DNA of 64,000 nt. Source: Prostheceraeus crozeri (lineage: Eukaryota; Platyhelminthes; Polycladida; Euryleptidae). The stretch is from contig CAJQUW010001133.1 of assembly GCA_907163375.1 (NCBI GenBank), forward strand, positions 62,001-126,000, given 5' to 3'. The position numbers and the translations under genes were made by a program. Of the stretch, positions 11,221 to 19,531 are shown piece by piece. How positions within the stretch are numbered: position 1 is the first letter of the stretch; every line of letters begins with the position of its first letter. The notes beneath the pieces are model-generated. The model was given only the letters and a program-made list of their open reading frames with translations. It had not been told where the DNA came from and did not search any database.

Positions 11221-11505
11221 ATCACAACTTCATCTGGCGCCGTAGCAGACGCACGCATTCATGTGTTGCTCGTTCAGGCTCCCAATACGAATCGGCAAAT
11301 TCTTGTTTGTTACAACTCTCTTGCGCATTTTATCCTCTATTTTTTTACATCATCAGATCAGTTTTTTGCTGCGCTTTCTTGTGACCCTCACCGCACGAAT
11401 CACTATGGACTTTTTGCCACAAAATTTGATTTTTTTGAGTTACTGCATCACCTGGTTTCTACATCACCTGATCATGGCTTTGTCCCTCTCCATCACAATC
11501 TCCCC

Positions 11506-12321
11506 ATGACGTCATCGCCGAGAATCTGTTACTCGCGGACCGCACTGCTGCAACTGCGACATGACTATCCTCTTCCGCGTACACAAAGAAGACGCCTGTT
11601 TTTCCACCGCTTGCTGCTTCCCAAGCCTCTTACGTCACCTGTCCCTTCGCCTAATCAATCCCCATCATCTCCTGACCGGCCCGATCCTGCAGTGAAGCCG
11701 TCCTCATCATCTGTCAAGTTACGTAAGCCGAAGTCTCCTGTCTGTCCAGCTCCGTCAATTCTCTTCAACGCCCGATCCCTCTTCAACAAACTTGACGATC
11801 TACGTGTAAGAATTGAGAAATATGACGCTGATGTAGTCGTGATTACGGAGTCCTGGCTTGACTCATCAACCTCTGATCCGTCAATCTCCCTACCCGGATA
11901 TCAATTGGTAAGACAAGACCGAGACTCCAACGGAGGCGGCATAATGTGTTTTTATAAATCAAACTTCAAACTTTCCATCATTAGTGATTGCTATGTCTCT
12001 GATATCAAGTCCAACTTTTTATGCTTCCGAATCGAGCAATTTGATGCCACATTTTTTGTTGTTTATCATCCCTACTGGGGTAAAGTATCGGCTCATTCGA
12101 TTGTTTTGGACTTTATTCAAAATCTGATTGATCTCAGCCTCTCGAGCCATTTTATCCTTCTTGGTGACATTAATGACCTGAGACTGTACATTGATGACTT
12201 TTTTGTGTTGAACAATATGCAACAGCTTGTGACTATGTCTAGTCAGGCAATAACATTCTGGACATCATTGCATCTAATCTTCCTCATAAATTTGAATCCT
12301 CTCAGTCTATTTCTCCCTTAG
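11506..12321 (+). CDS. LINE-A endonuclease domain (APE/EEP type)
   Basis: The frame is open from 11221; the first ATG is 11506. After a Pro/Ser/Lys-rich leader (about residues 1-80) comes SILFNARSLFNKLDDLR, DVVVITESWLDSSTSD with the catalytic Glu, LPGYQLVRQDRDSNGGGI and FILLGDINDL, the 'GDFN' motif. The normal reading leaves this frame near 12240: the next frame continues GNNILDIIASNL and GRSDHKGIF (the SDH motif). The last 25 or so residues here are therefore out-of-frame sequence. The enzyme nicks target DNA to prime reverse transcription. Confidence 0.8.
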   Translation: MTSSPRICYSRTALLQLRHDYPLPRTQRRRLFFHRLLLPKPLTSPVPSPNQSPSSPDRPDPAVKPSSSSVKLRKPKSPVCPAPSILFNARSLFNKLDDLRVRIEKYDADVVVITESWLDSSTSDPSISLPGYQLVRQDRDSNGGGIMCFYKSNFKLSIISDCYVSDIKSNFLCFRIEQFDATFFVVYHPYWGKVSAHSIVLDFIQNLIDLSLSSHFILLGDINDLRLYIDDFFVLNNMQQLVTMSSQAITFWTSLHLIFLINLNPLSLFLP

Positions 12322-14309
12322 GTCGCTCTGATCATAAAGGCATTTTTCTCAAGAGTTCCAATTCCCTAAAACATGTTACCACCACCAAAGTCAAGGTCCG
12401 CTATTTCTCTCCCTCTTCCTTTGCTGTGTGCTATCGCTTCCTCGCTTCGATTGACTGGTATGAGTTCTTTATGCACGTGGTTGATGTTAATGCTGCTGTT
12501 GAACATTTCCAGATGTTTGTTCGTTACGTATACCTAACCTTCTCGAATGAGAGAACTGTTCGCATGAGGAATGTTGATGCTGCGTGGATGTCCCCATCTT
12601 TGAAAGTTCTTTCCGATTCCCGTGACCGTGCCCTCTCTAAGGGCAATTATGCCAAGTATGTTCGGCTCCGGGAGAGATTTCTTGCTGCGGTTGAAGTTGC
12701 CAAGAAGCGGTACTTTTCCCACTTGCACTCCTCCTCCATTTCTGATAGATGGAAATCCATTAATAAACAAATCAAAAGTGTTCGTAATGATGCTCTTGAT
12801 CAGTCTGTGATAAATGACCTCAACGATCGCTTTCATTCTGCTTTCTCATCTCCTGACCTACATTTGTTCAACGATAAACGTCCAGTTCAGAAAACAGCGT
12901 CTTTCTCAGTCTCTGAGTCGTTGATTGTCAAAATGATCAAACAATGTAAGGCTAATTCAGTTGGTCCTGATGAATTACCTGGGTTCTTCGTTCGTTCCTT
13001 CGTAGACGTTCTCGCCCAACCTCTCACGATCATTTATAATAAGTGCCTTGATAGTGGTGTTTTTCCCAATATTTGGAAGTCTGCCAACGTTATCCCCATT
13101 CCGAAAAACAAAACCGACTACAAACCTATCTCGATTCTTCCATTCCTAAGTAAGGTACTTGAACGTCTTATCAGAGATCATGTTCTCCTACCGTCTCTTC
13201 GACAGCCGTTCGACCCCCGGCAATTTGGCTTCAGACCTGATGGATATAGTGGTTGCACTAATGCCTTACTCTCGATTCGCCTCCCAATTCTGCAGCACAC
13301 CACGCACTGTACAGACAATTACGCTAGAGTGCTCGCTGTAGATTTTCAAAAGGCATTTGATTCCGTTAGCCACTCCACCCTTCTCTACTCACTGATAAAC
13401 CACTTCGACTGTAAACCCTTCGTCATCAAGTTCATTCAAAGCTTCCTCTCGGATCGCTTCCAGCGTGTTTTTAACAACGGCATCGCTGCCGAATGGAAGC
13501 AGGTTCACAGTGGGGTGCCTCAAGGCTCAATTCTTGGCCCGATTCTCTTTGTGGCCTTGATTAACGACCTTCCTAAATTCGAAGACACTAGAGTGGTGGC
13601 GTATGCGGATGATGTTACGTTGATTTATTTGGGTAGTGAGAAGTCTGTTGATACTTTCCAGAGTGATGTTGATCAATTTAGTAAGTGGTCCAAAGAGAAA
13701 AAACTAACAATCAATTCCAACAAGACAAAAAGCCTTCTGATATCAAGGAAACTGTGTAACTCCCCCACTTCTGTGTCCAATCTTCCCCCTCTCATTGTTG
13801 ATAATGTTGTAATTGAGGATGTTGACAGTTTGAAGATTTTGGGTGTCGTCTTCTCAACTGATGCGAGATGGGAAAAACAATTCACTTGTCTGTACGCAAA
13901 ATGTTGTCGAGCCTTGTCAATAGTTAAGCGCCTGAAAAAGGACGGCAACCCCGGTCACATTATTTGGCAAACATTCATCAGTTTCGTGTTCTGCCACATT
14001 GTTTTTTGTTGGCCAGTTATTTGTGATGTAAATGCCAACCAATTTAAAAAGCTTGTTCATTTGGATCGCATAGCCCGTAGGTGGGCATCTGTATCTGCAA
14101 ATGTCCCCAGCCTGCAGAACATGTTAGACAAATCATGTGTGAAACTTATACGCAAAATTGCAAGAGACAAAGAGACTCATCCGCTGGCAGATTTTTTCAT
14201 CACACGCGACCAGAAGACCGGTATTAGACACACCAGGCAGCTTCTACCGCTCCGTCGACGCTCTGCCATGTACAATTCCTCCTTTGTAAAGTATTCTGTA
14301 CATTCATGA
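12243..14309 (+). CDS. LINE-A reverse transcriptase
   Basis: Open from 12243 without an ATG of its own, as expected for the second half of a polyprotein shifted by one base relative to the endonuclease frame. It starts with the endonuclease end (NNILDII, RSDHKG). RT blocks follow in order: KANSVGPDELPGFF, PISILPFLSKVLERLI, FGFRPDGYSGCTNALL, VDFQKAFDSVSHSTLL (motif A), SGVPQGSILGPILFV (motif B) and VVAYADDVTLIYLG (motif C, YADD near 13602). The thumb and a C-terminal HPLADFFITRD-HTRQLLPLRRR stretch end at 14309. All catalytic Asp residues are present. It copies element RNA at the nicked target. Confidence 0.9.
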   Translation, partial: SGNNILDIIASNLPHKFESSQSISPLGRSDHKGIFLKSSNSLKHVTTTKVKVRYFSPSSFAVCYRFLASIDWYEFFMHVVDVNAAVEHFQMFVRYVYLTFSNERTVRMRNVDAAWMSPSLKVLSDSRDRALSKGNYAKYVRLRERFLAAVEVAKKRYFSHLHSSSISDRWKSINKQIKSVRNDALDQSVINDLNDRFHSAFSSPDLHLFNDKRPVQKTASFSVSESLIVKMIKQCKANSVGPDELPGFFVRSFVDVLAQPLTIIYNKCLDSGVFPNIWKSANVIPIPKNKTDYKPISILPFLSKVLERLIRDHVLLPSLRQPFDPRQFGFRPDGYSGCTNALLSIRLPILQHTTHCTDNYARVLAVDFQKAFDSVSHSTLLYSLINHFDCKPFVIKFIQSFLSDRFQRVFNNGIAAEWKQVHSGVPQGSILGPILFVALINDLPKFEDTRVVAYADDVTLIYLGSEKSVDTFQSDVDQFSKWSKEKKLTINSNKTKSLLISRKLCNSPTSVSNLPPLIVDNVVIEDVDSLKILGVVFSTDARWEKQFTCLYAKCCRALSIVKRLKKDGNPGHIIWQTFISFVFCHIVFCWPVICDVNANQFKKLVHLDRIARRWASVSANVPSLQNMLDKSCVKLIRKIARDKETHPLADFFITRDQKTGIRHTRQLLPLRRRSAMYNSSFVKYSVHS

Positions 14310-14371
14310 ATTTGCCACTGTATTGAATTCCATCATGTCATTACCGCCATATGTTTTGACGAATAAAGATC

Positions 14372-14395
14372 TATTATTATTATTATTATTATTAG
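14372..14395. repeat. (ATT)n microsatellite tail of LINE-A
   Basis: Seven to eight ATT units directly after GAATAAAGATCT. Short 3' repeats are used as primer-pairing tails by CR1/L2-like LINEs. Confidence 0.85.
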
Positions 14396-14766
14396 ATCTC
14401 GAAGTGACTGCAGCCTACGATTTCTAGAATCTGAATAGTGATGTGGACCCATTTACATCTTTCAGAGTTGAATGAAGTCATTGTCTTTAATTATGTGATT
14501 TTGCTCTACCAGTGGCAGGTTCCTTGGTCACGCTTAAGAGAATACACTCTTGAGGTTGATCATGAAAGTATAATTGCATCCTGCCGAATTGCTAATTCAA
14601 CAAACATTACCTCACCAAGGCTTTCATAGCACGGAGGATCAGTAAAATGCTGTCATTCCTTCTGCATTACAATCATGATCAGTCATTTCCGTTGTAATTC
14701 CTTCAAAACCTCAAAAGTTAGCATATCTCACATTTGGTAACAATTCCGACTGTATCTCCCTTGAGT
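14396..14766. other. Non-coding, nothing recognised
   Basis: A 63-codon frame at 14438-14629 shows no domain. No repeats were seen. Confidence 0.5.
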
Positions 14767-15567
14767 TCATCTAATAAAATCGAAAGTGTATACACATTGG
14801 GAATTTAATAAATGCAGAGTTGCCACTCTACCTAATATACGTACTCTATGGTCTGTACGATAAAGGCAGAAATAAATTACAGTCACACCTGCTGGTTCCA
14901 CACACAATCTTGTGGGCACGTGTCTGAATATGTTCCAAAAAGTCCGATTGATATGACGGTAAATTACAAAATAATAGGGAGCAATATTCCATTGAGGAGC
15001 GAATGCAAGCATTCTATACGTTCACAAGACTTTCATCGCGTAGGAATGGCTTCAACTGTCTTAAAGCATGCAACTTGGACACAGCCCTCTTTGAGACAAA
15101 CTCAATATCTGTCTTTCAGTGAAGAGTATTATCGCAGATGACTCCAGCAATTTGACTTGTGACACTTGTGAAATTCCTTCTATTAGCCATGATGGTGAAA
15201 TCGACTCGACTCTTCGGGTAATAGCCATTTGTTGACATTTTTGAATCTTCAAGTTCAACTTAATTCTCTTAATCCATCCAAAGATGTTCTGATATTCAAT
15301 TTGTAACGGACTTTTATTAATCTTTCTTCGCAGCAGACAACAGAGAGTGTGCAAATTGGTTTGCAGGATATCCTCATTGGAAGTATTCAAGTCAATGATA
15401 AAAAAGGAGAACAGAATGGGCCCAGCAGAGGAGCCCTGTTTACAACAATTTATCTCTTTGGCTTGCGTGATTGGCCAAGCGCGCGCATTGCAGAAGTGTC
15501 TTGTATGAGCGAACGCACGAACCTGAACGGTCAGATTGCAGTCAAGCATGTCAAGTGAAAAGTACAT
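14767..15567 (-). pseudogene. Decayed LINE reverse transcriptase (reverse)
   Basis: The 168-codon reverse frame 15567-15061 contains KQGSSAGPILFSFFIIDLNT, aligning with RT motif B ('PQGSVLGPLLFLLFINDL'). It then shows IFGWIKRIKLNLKIQKCQQM and AITRRVES, aligning with 'W...NKLxLNxxKTxxM'. The motif C block (FADD-like) between them is degraded to LHTLCCLLRRKI. The 81-codon frame 15012-14767 (APQWNIAPYYFVIYRHINRT) may continue the C-terminal part. Different from LINE-A in sequence; the family is uncertain. Clearly old, with lost catalytic residues. Confidence 0.6.
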
Positions 15568-15859
15568 ATCTTTGATTCAATGTTTCTTAGTGATAAATTC
15601 GTTAAATGAAAATATTATTCACACCGCTCGACTCTTCACGATTTGAATTTACGGAATGTGTGCGTTTGAATTGGCGTCAATGTTCTTGTTCGTCATAATT
15701 CAGGCTTGAATTTGTATTTCGTTCAATGGAAAATTGATCCTCTTGCCCCTCGAGACTATTTCTGGCCGTGACCATCAGTATTGAGGAATCTCATCTCTAG
15801 ACCCAAACACGTAGACTTAGCAATTTGTCTCCGAACTAGTGACACACAGCGCCCCCTTC
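15568..15859. other. Non-coding, nothing recognised
   Basis: About 290 bp between a LINE fossil and the SINE. No features seen. Confidence 0.5.
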
Positions 15860-15950
15860 AACCGGCACTGTGGCCTTGTGTTAGAGTGCTCGCTCTCATT
15901 CTGGTAGACCGGAGTTCAAGCCTTTATAGTGTCAAACCCAAAGCTCTTAA
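15860..15950 (+). mobile_element. tRNA-derived SINE, 5' half (split by piggyBac)
   Basis: TGGCCTTGTGTTAGAGTG at 15871 matches a tRNA A-box region (TGGCCNAGTGGTTAGAGT) and GGAGTTCAAGCC at 15911 matches a B box (GGTTCAANCC). Spacing of about 40 bp is right for a tRNA head. The following TGTCAAACCCAAAGCTCTTAA is cut at TTAA by the piggyBac insertion and resumes at 18621. RNA polymerase III would start near here if the copy were active. Confidence 0.7.
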
Positions 15951-15963
15951 CCCATTTACCGCC
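15951..15963 (+). repeat. piggyBac left terminal inverted repeat
   Basis: CCCATTTACCGCC next to the TTAA; exact inverse of 18608-18620. The initial CCC is typical of the superfamily. Confidence 0.95.
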
Positions 15964-16231
15964 GACCCCAGAAGGAGGCTTCCAGTGCGCTTTATATTTT
16001 ATACGTATGCTATAGGATCCTAAATGTAGCTATCTACACTGTTTTTGTGCTCCCAAACATTGACCCAGCTTCAGGACACAACGTTGCGAAAAAGTTATCA
16101 AAATTTCACTTCTTATATATTATATGGGCATACTGAATTGCTTTATTTTAATGCTTTAAACGACGAATAATGTACGGATAGAACAATTTATGAAAAACAG
16201 ATTTAGAAAAAGAGTTTCCTGCATTCGTTCA

Positions 16232-17632
16232 TCAAAATTTATAATACAAACTAAAGCACTTCGGGTGGCAACCGACGTTGCAGCCCTTGCAAAAGTAAAT
16301 TGTTGTCGATTTGCATTGACGGCAGCGCACTCTCTTGTCACGTCTTATAATGCAGTGATTTGCTGACTGAGAGCGAATTTTACTTTGAATCGATGATGAT
16401 GGTCCAGGCCGGTGTGGCTGATGACAAGCTTCTTGATCAAACGTCTCCGGCTGCGAATTCAGGTAAGCAACAGCAATTTTTCGACGGAAGTGCAGTAAAT
16501 CCATACTGCCACCACGAGCAATCCGATACAACCGCCAAGCGTTTACTAGCGTCGTGTCAATAGCGTTTGTGAACAGCGGCCACCACCATTTTTTGCCCTT
16601 GACTCGGATGCGATATTTGGCCACAAAGTTGTCGTGAAGATCGACGCCTCCCATTCGTCTGTTGTACGAATTGATCAGAAGAGGCTGTTGAACTCTGACA
16701 GACTTCTTTTCTGTTCTAGAGAATCGTCTCACATCTTGTTGTGGATGGATTGCCTCAAAATTACTGGCGACACAAACAGGTGCATTATCGGTCCATTTTA
16801 CCGCAAGAACTTGGTTTTCACAGTCAAACTGCCAGTCGTGAGAACCTCTTCCTGCTCTCGCCAATACCTTCGAGTCAATCAAAGGACAATTGTTCAAACG
16901 AGGTTGACGTACTGTGCCGGTAGCGAAGAATCCAGCGGCACGTAGCTCGCACAGGAGAGAGTGGGATGTGAAAAAATTGTCAAAGTATATTGTGTGATCA
17001 GCAGGATTATCGACGATGCGCAAAAGTTCAAGAACAACGCTGGCTCCGAGTCCGAATGAAGGATCAACAAAGTCGGCTTTGCCGCAGTATGGTATGTATT
17101 TGAACATGTATCCTGTTGAACTGCAAAGGCACCATAATTTGAAGCCAAATCTGACCGGCTTGCCACGCATAAACATTTTTGCACTGTGCCGACCGAAATA
17201 AGGAACCATTTCTTCATCCACAGACAAAAATGGTTCAAAGATGCCAAATTGTTGGAATTTTATATTCAACAGGTCAATAAATTTCCGAACTTTGAACATT
17301 TTATCGCCGACTTGCAGCTTTGAGTTATCGCACAGGTGGAGGTACTTCTTTATTTCCCTGTACTGATTTCGTGAAAAGGCTCTTCTTACCAAATCAACAC
17401 CGGTATCCTCTGAATTCTCAAAATACATTTCTTCTCTTGGAAGCCGGTGATATCCGGTGAACAGCAAAAATCCTATAAAGCGCTTCAAGAGATACTTTGG
17501 CAATGAAAAGTCTTGTTTGTTCTTTTGTTTGGCGTACCGAATAGACTCTTCATGAATAAATGAAATAACATCATCGTCCAGCAACTTCTCGAATATTTGA
17601 ACATCATCGCAGGAGCTCAAAATGTCCTCCAA
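16232..17632 (-). CDS. piggyBac transposase, catalytic and C-terminal region
   Basis: A 466-codon frame with the whole DDE_Tnp_1_7 domain. The three-Asp site is complete: FLSVDEEMVPYFG (D139), IYFDNFFTSHSLL (D218), and MGGVDLHDNF (D331, with D334). RGKPVRFGFKLWCL and the insertion-domain region GRGSHDWQ are also typical. The C-terminal cysteine-rich domain is present: VRCRQCKS, YFCKGCNVGCHPKCF (C437, C440, C448, C451, C455, C459), which binds the subterminal DNA. The frame has no ATG at its start (TTG at 17632); the real protein enters from the upstream reading frame (N-terminal entry). The enzyme cuts through hairpin intermediates and leaves no footprint at TTAA. Length matches the family once the N-terminus is added. 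Confidence 0.95.
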   Translation of the reverse strand: MEDILSSCDDVQIFEKLLDDDVISFIHEESIRYAKQKNKQDFSLPKYLLKRFIGFLLFTGYHRLPREEMYFENSEDTGVDLVRRAFSRNQYREIKKYLHLCDNSKLQVGDKMFKVRKFIDLLNIKFQQFGIFEPFLSVDEEMVPYFGRHSAKMFMRGKPVRFGFKLWCLCSSTGYMFKYIPYCGKADFVDPSFGLGASVVLELLRIVDNPADHTIYFDNFFTSHSLLCELRAAGFFATGTVRQPRLNNCPLIDSKVLARAGRGSHDWQFDCENQVLAVKWTDNAPVCVASNFEAIHPQQDVRRFSRTEKKSVRVQQPLLINSYNRRMGGVDLHDNFVAKYRIRVKGKKWWWPLFTNAIDTTLVNAWRLYRIARGGSMDLLHFRRKIAVAYLNSQPETFDQEACHQPHRPGPSSSIQSKIRSQSANHCIIRRDKRVRCRQCKSTTIYFCKGCNVGCHPKCFSLYYKF

Positions 17633-17967
17633 ATTATTTATTTTTCAGCTTGCTTGTCGTTCGGAGTAGAAGAAAAGTGAACTTCCGATGCTTTTGACCA
17701 CTTGATATTTTTCTTTTCCTTTTTGCTTGGCTGTCCCTCAAATTCGGTCTCGTTACTTGGTTGAGTAGAATGAATTTCTACAATTCCTGCTACATCAGTT
17801 CTCATTGAGTTTGGACCGTCATCCATATCGAATTCATCAATATTTTCCTCGTCACTGACCTCTGCTGGTTCTGGTGGTAGAATCACTATATCAGTCTCTT
17901 ACGGACCACTATCTTCTTCAATCAGTTGAACAGCTTCAGACAGTCTCAGTAATCGTTTTCTTCCCAT
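17633..17967 (-). pseudogene. piggyBac transposase N-terminal acidic region
   Basis: The likely true start is the ATG at 17967: MGRKRLLRLSEAVQLIEEDS is the usual piggyBac opening ('RLLTxxEAVxLL'). A TAA follows at codon 23, then the same frame continues ETDIVILPPEPAEVSDEEN, IDEFDMDDGP and a Lys-rich stretch to KQAEK and a stop at 17638. The catalytic frame begins one base off, at LEDILSSCDDV. One in-frame stop and one shift, in an A-rich run, therefore separate this region from the rest. Both lie in the disordered N-terminus, while the nuclease domain is untouched. Confidence 0.85.
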
Positions 17968-18414
17968 TTCACGTCCTAAAAGAAAAGAGAAATTTAAGAA
18001 TACTCTTTCGACAAAAAGTAAGTAATTGTAAAATCGTATAAATAGCAGAATATTCTACTAGACTCCCGATGATTACGTGGCTTAGTTATCTTGGGCAGCA
18101 CTTACGGAGCGTGAGGTGCACGTTTCAAATCGAATGTTTTACAATTTTTTTTCACATAATTTGAGTTTATGACTGAATTGCAAAATATTTCAAAATAAAA
18201 TCAACTAATTTTTGAAACAATCAATTTGATTACGTTATCTGCCAAAGTTGCGAAAACGCAACGCAATAAAAAAATAATGCATGGTTATATGTAAACATAA
18301 AAAATCAAGGTAATTTCCATACTCTACTATGCCTTCAGAACCACTATTCATAATTACAGAAGAAAATAAAATTTAGACTTTTCATAAGTGCAAATAAGTA
18401 AAGTTCAACTTACC
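17968..18414 (-). promoter_or_regulatory. piggyBac 5' UTR with a predicted 438-bp intron
   Basis: Eight bases before the ATG there is a good 3' splice site, TTTTCTTTTAG|GACG (boundary 17975/17976, reverse strand). Upstream a consensus donor CTGAG|GTAAGT ends an exon at 18414. The intron would be 17976-18413. A 5' UTR intron is inferred from the sites only. Confidence 0.5.
18240..18262. repeat. piggyBac subterminal palindrome (internal copy)
   Basis: GTTGCGAAAACGCAAC is a 6-bp-arm hairpin preceded by GCCAAA. The same block sits in inverse orientation next to the right end (18593-18610), and a degenerate form, GTTGCGAAAAAGTT, occurs at 16083 near the left end. Likely transposase-binding sites. 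Confidence 0.6.
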
Positions 18415-18607
18415 TCAGATTTTTTCAGCAAAAAACACAATTTTCAACACCCAATTATGATAAGCATACGAAAATTGAATAACTGCAAACTACTGCAATA
18501 GAAACTTTGTTTATGAGAATCGAAATTAAAACAAGAAATGCATTCACATATTGTGAATAATCACTATTTCTATTATGAAATAATCAGTGTTGCGAAAACG
18601 CAACTTT

Positions 18608-18620
18608 GGCGGTAAATGGG
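18608..18620 (-). repeat. piggyBac right terminal inverted repeat
   Basis: GGCGGTAAATGGG next to the right TTAA; perfect inverse of the left end. Confidence 0.95.
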
Positions 18621-18730
18621 TTAAAATAGGTACCGGGTACATTCTGCATTCCTGCTCAAAACTCAGTAGAAGGGGATAAATAACAATTCAGCTACGTGAA
18701 AGAAAGGTTCCGTGCATAATGTGTTTCCGC
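18621..18730 (+). mobile_element. tRNA-derived SINE, 3' half
   Basis: AATAGGTACCGGGTACATTC, TTCCTGCTC and ACTCAGTAGAAGGGGATAAA resemble the body of common invertebrate tRNA-SINEs ('TTTAAAAATGGTACT...CTTCCTTGC...CTCAGCATTAAGGGGAT'). They continue directly from the 5' half at 15860-15950 when the piggyBac and one TTAA are removed. No clear 3' tail. Confidence 0.55.
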
Positions 18731-19523
18731 GTATAAACAAGGGTCATCTATTCATTTACATGCTGTATGTTCACTTTTGCAGTCTTGAGAAATAATGAAG
18801 GAATTGACTTTAATGATGACAATGCAGAAGAATTACATTTCTTCACAAATTCTTCCAGTCACTTTATTATTTTGTGGAGGTAATGCTTTTTAATCACCTT
18901 TGATGGAAGTTTTTATTACTCAGCCGTGTCAATAGTTATTTTTTTCACTTGCCATGGCTTAAATTGGCACATTGATGAAAACATGTTGGTTCTTCCAACA
19001 AGGAACTTCAAAAATAAGATTTCTTACGAAACGATGTATCTCAAATTTATAAATAGTTCCATAGTTGAACAATCGTCAGGAGATCATTTTTTCATCAAAA
19101 GAAAGTCAGAAAAACTCCCCAAAGTTTTGGCCGATAGATTCTTAAATTAAAAGTTGAGTCAGACGGCCCTTCGCCGTGCGGCGCCTTCAAACGGTCGATG
19201 TTAGCGTTATCATGAAATAAATGACAAAGGTTTAAATAATACTAATAATAATAAAAGATTTTAGATAAACTACAAAAGATTAAATAAATGATCTTTGATA
19301 CTTCTTTTTCAAAACTTTAGACACTTTATGCTAGCGTTCGTCATGATATACATAATTGCAAACAGAGCAAGTTAATATCGATTTTGCATCAAGGCACTAT
19401 AAAAGAAATGCCACGTTTACGATAGCGTCAAGGAAGAGGTCTGCTTAAGTCCTGGGCCCAGCTGTCGATCTATAGATCCTACACGAAATAGAACGATGGA
19501 ACTTGATGGCTTTCTTTTCCAAG
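18731..19523. other. Non-coding; one 74-codon frame
   Basis: The frame 18926-19150 (MSIVIFFTCHGLNWHIDENM start) ends KLPKVLADRFLN and has no recognisable domain. The rest is AT-rich with no repeats noted. Confidence 0.4.
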
Positions 19524-19531
19524 TTTGCCCT

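Larger units (their letters stand above)
11221..14395 (+). mobile_element. Nearly complete APE-type LINE (family LINE-A)
   Basis: Non-LTR retrotransposon with an N-terminal APE-like endonuclease, a reverse transcriptase and a 3' UTR ending in GAATAAAGATCT then an (ATT)n microsatellite at 14372-14394. Endonuclease type, RT motifs and short-repeat tail place it in the Jockey superfamily (CR1/L2-like); the exact clade needs a tree. A separate ORF1 protein is not evident, although the proline/serine-rich stretch before the endonuclease may be part of one. A truncated sister lies at 7728-8700. The protein-coding part is broken by one visible frameshift, so it is young compared with the other LINE pieces. 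Confidence 0.9.
15947..18624 (-). mobile_element. Near-complete piggyBac transposon with TTAA duplication
   Basis: The element proper is 15951-18620 (2,670 bp) with perfect 13-bp terminal inverted repeats, CCCATTTACCGCC at the left and GGCGGTAAATGGG at the right. It is flanked by TTAA at 15947-15950 and 18621-18624, the piggyBac target duplication. The transposase runs right to left. Removing the element leaves a single TTAA inside a tRNA-SINE, so this is a clean insertion. The gene carries one stop and one frameshift in its N-terminal region; the catalytic part is intact. Confidence 0.95.

Noticed and set aside
18926-19150. 74-codon frame as a small gene
   Set aside because: No homology clue, no splice or promoter context, unremarkable composition.
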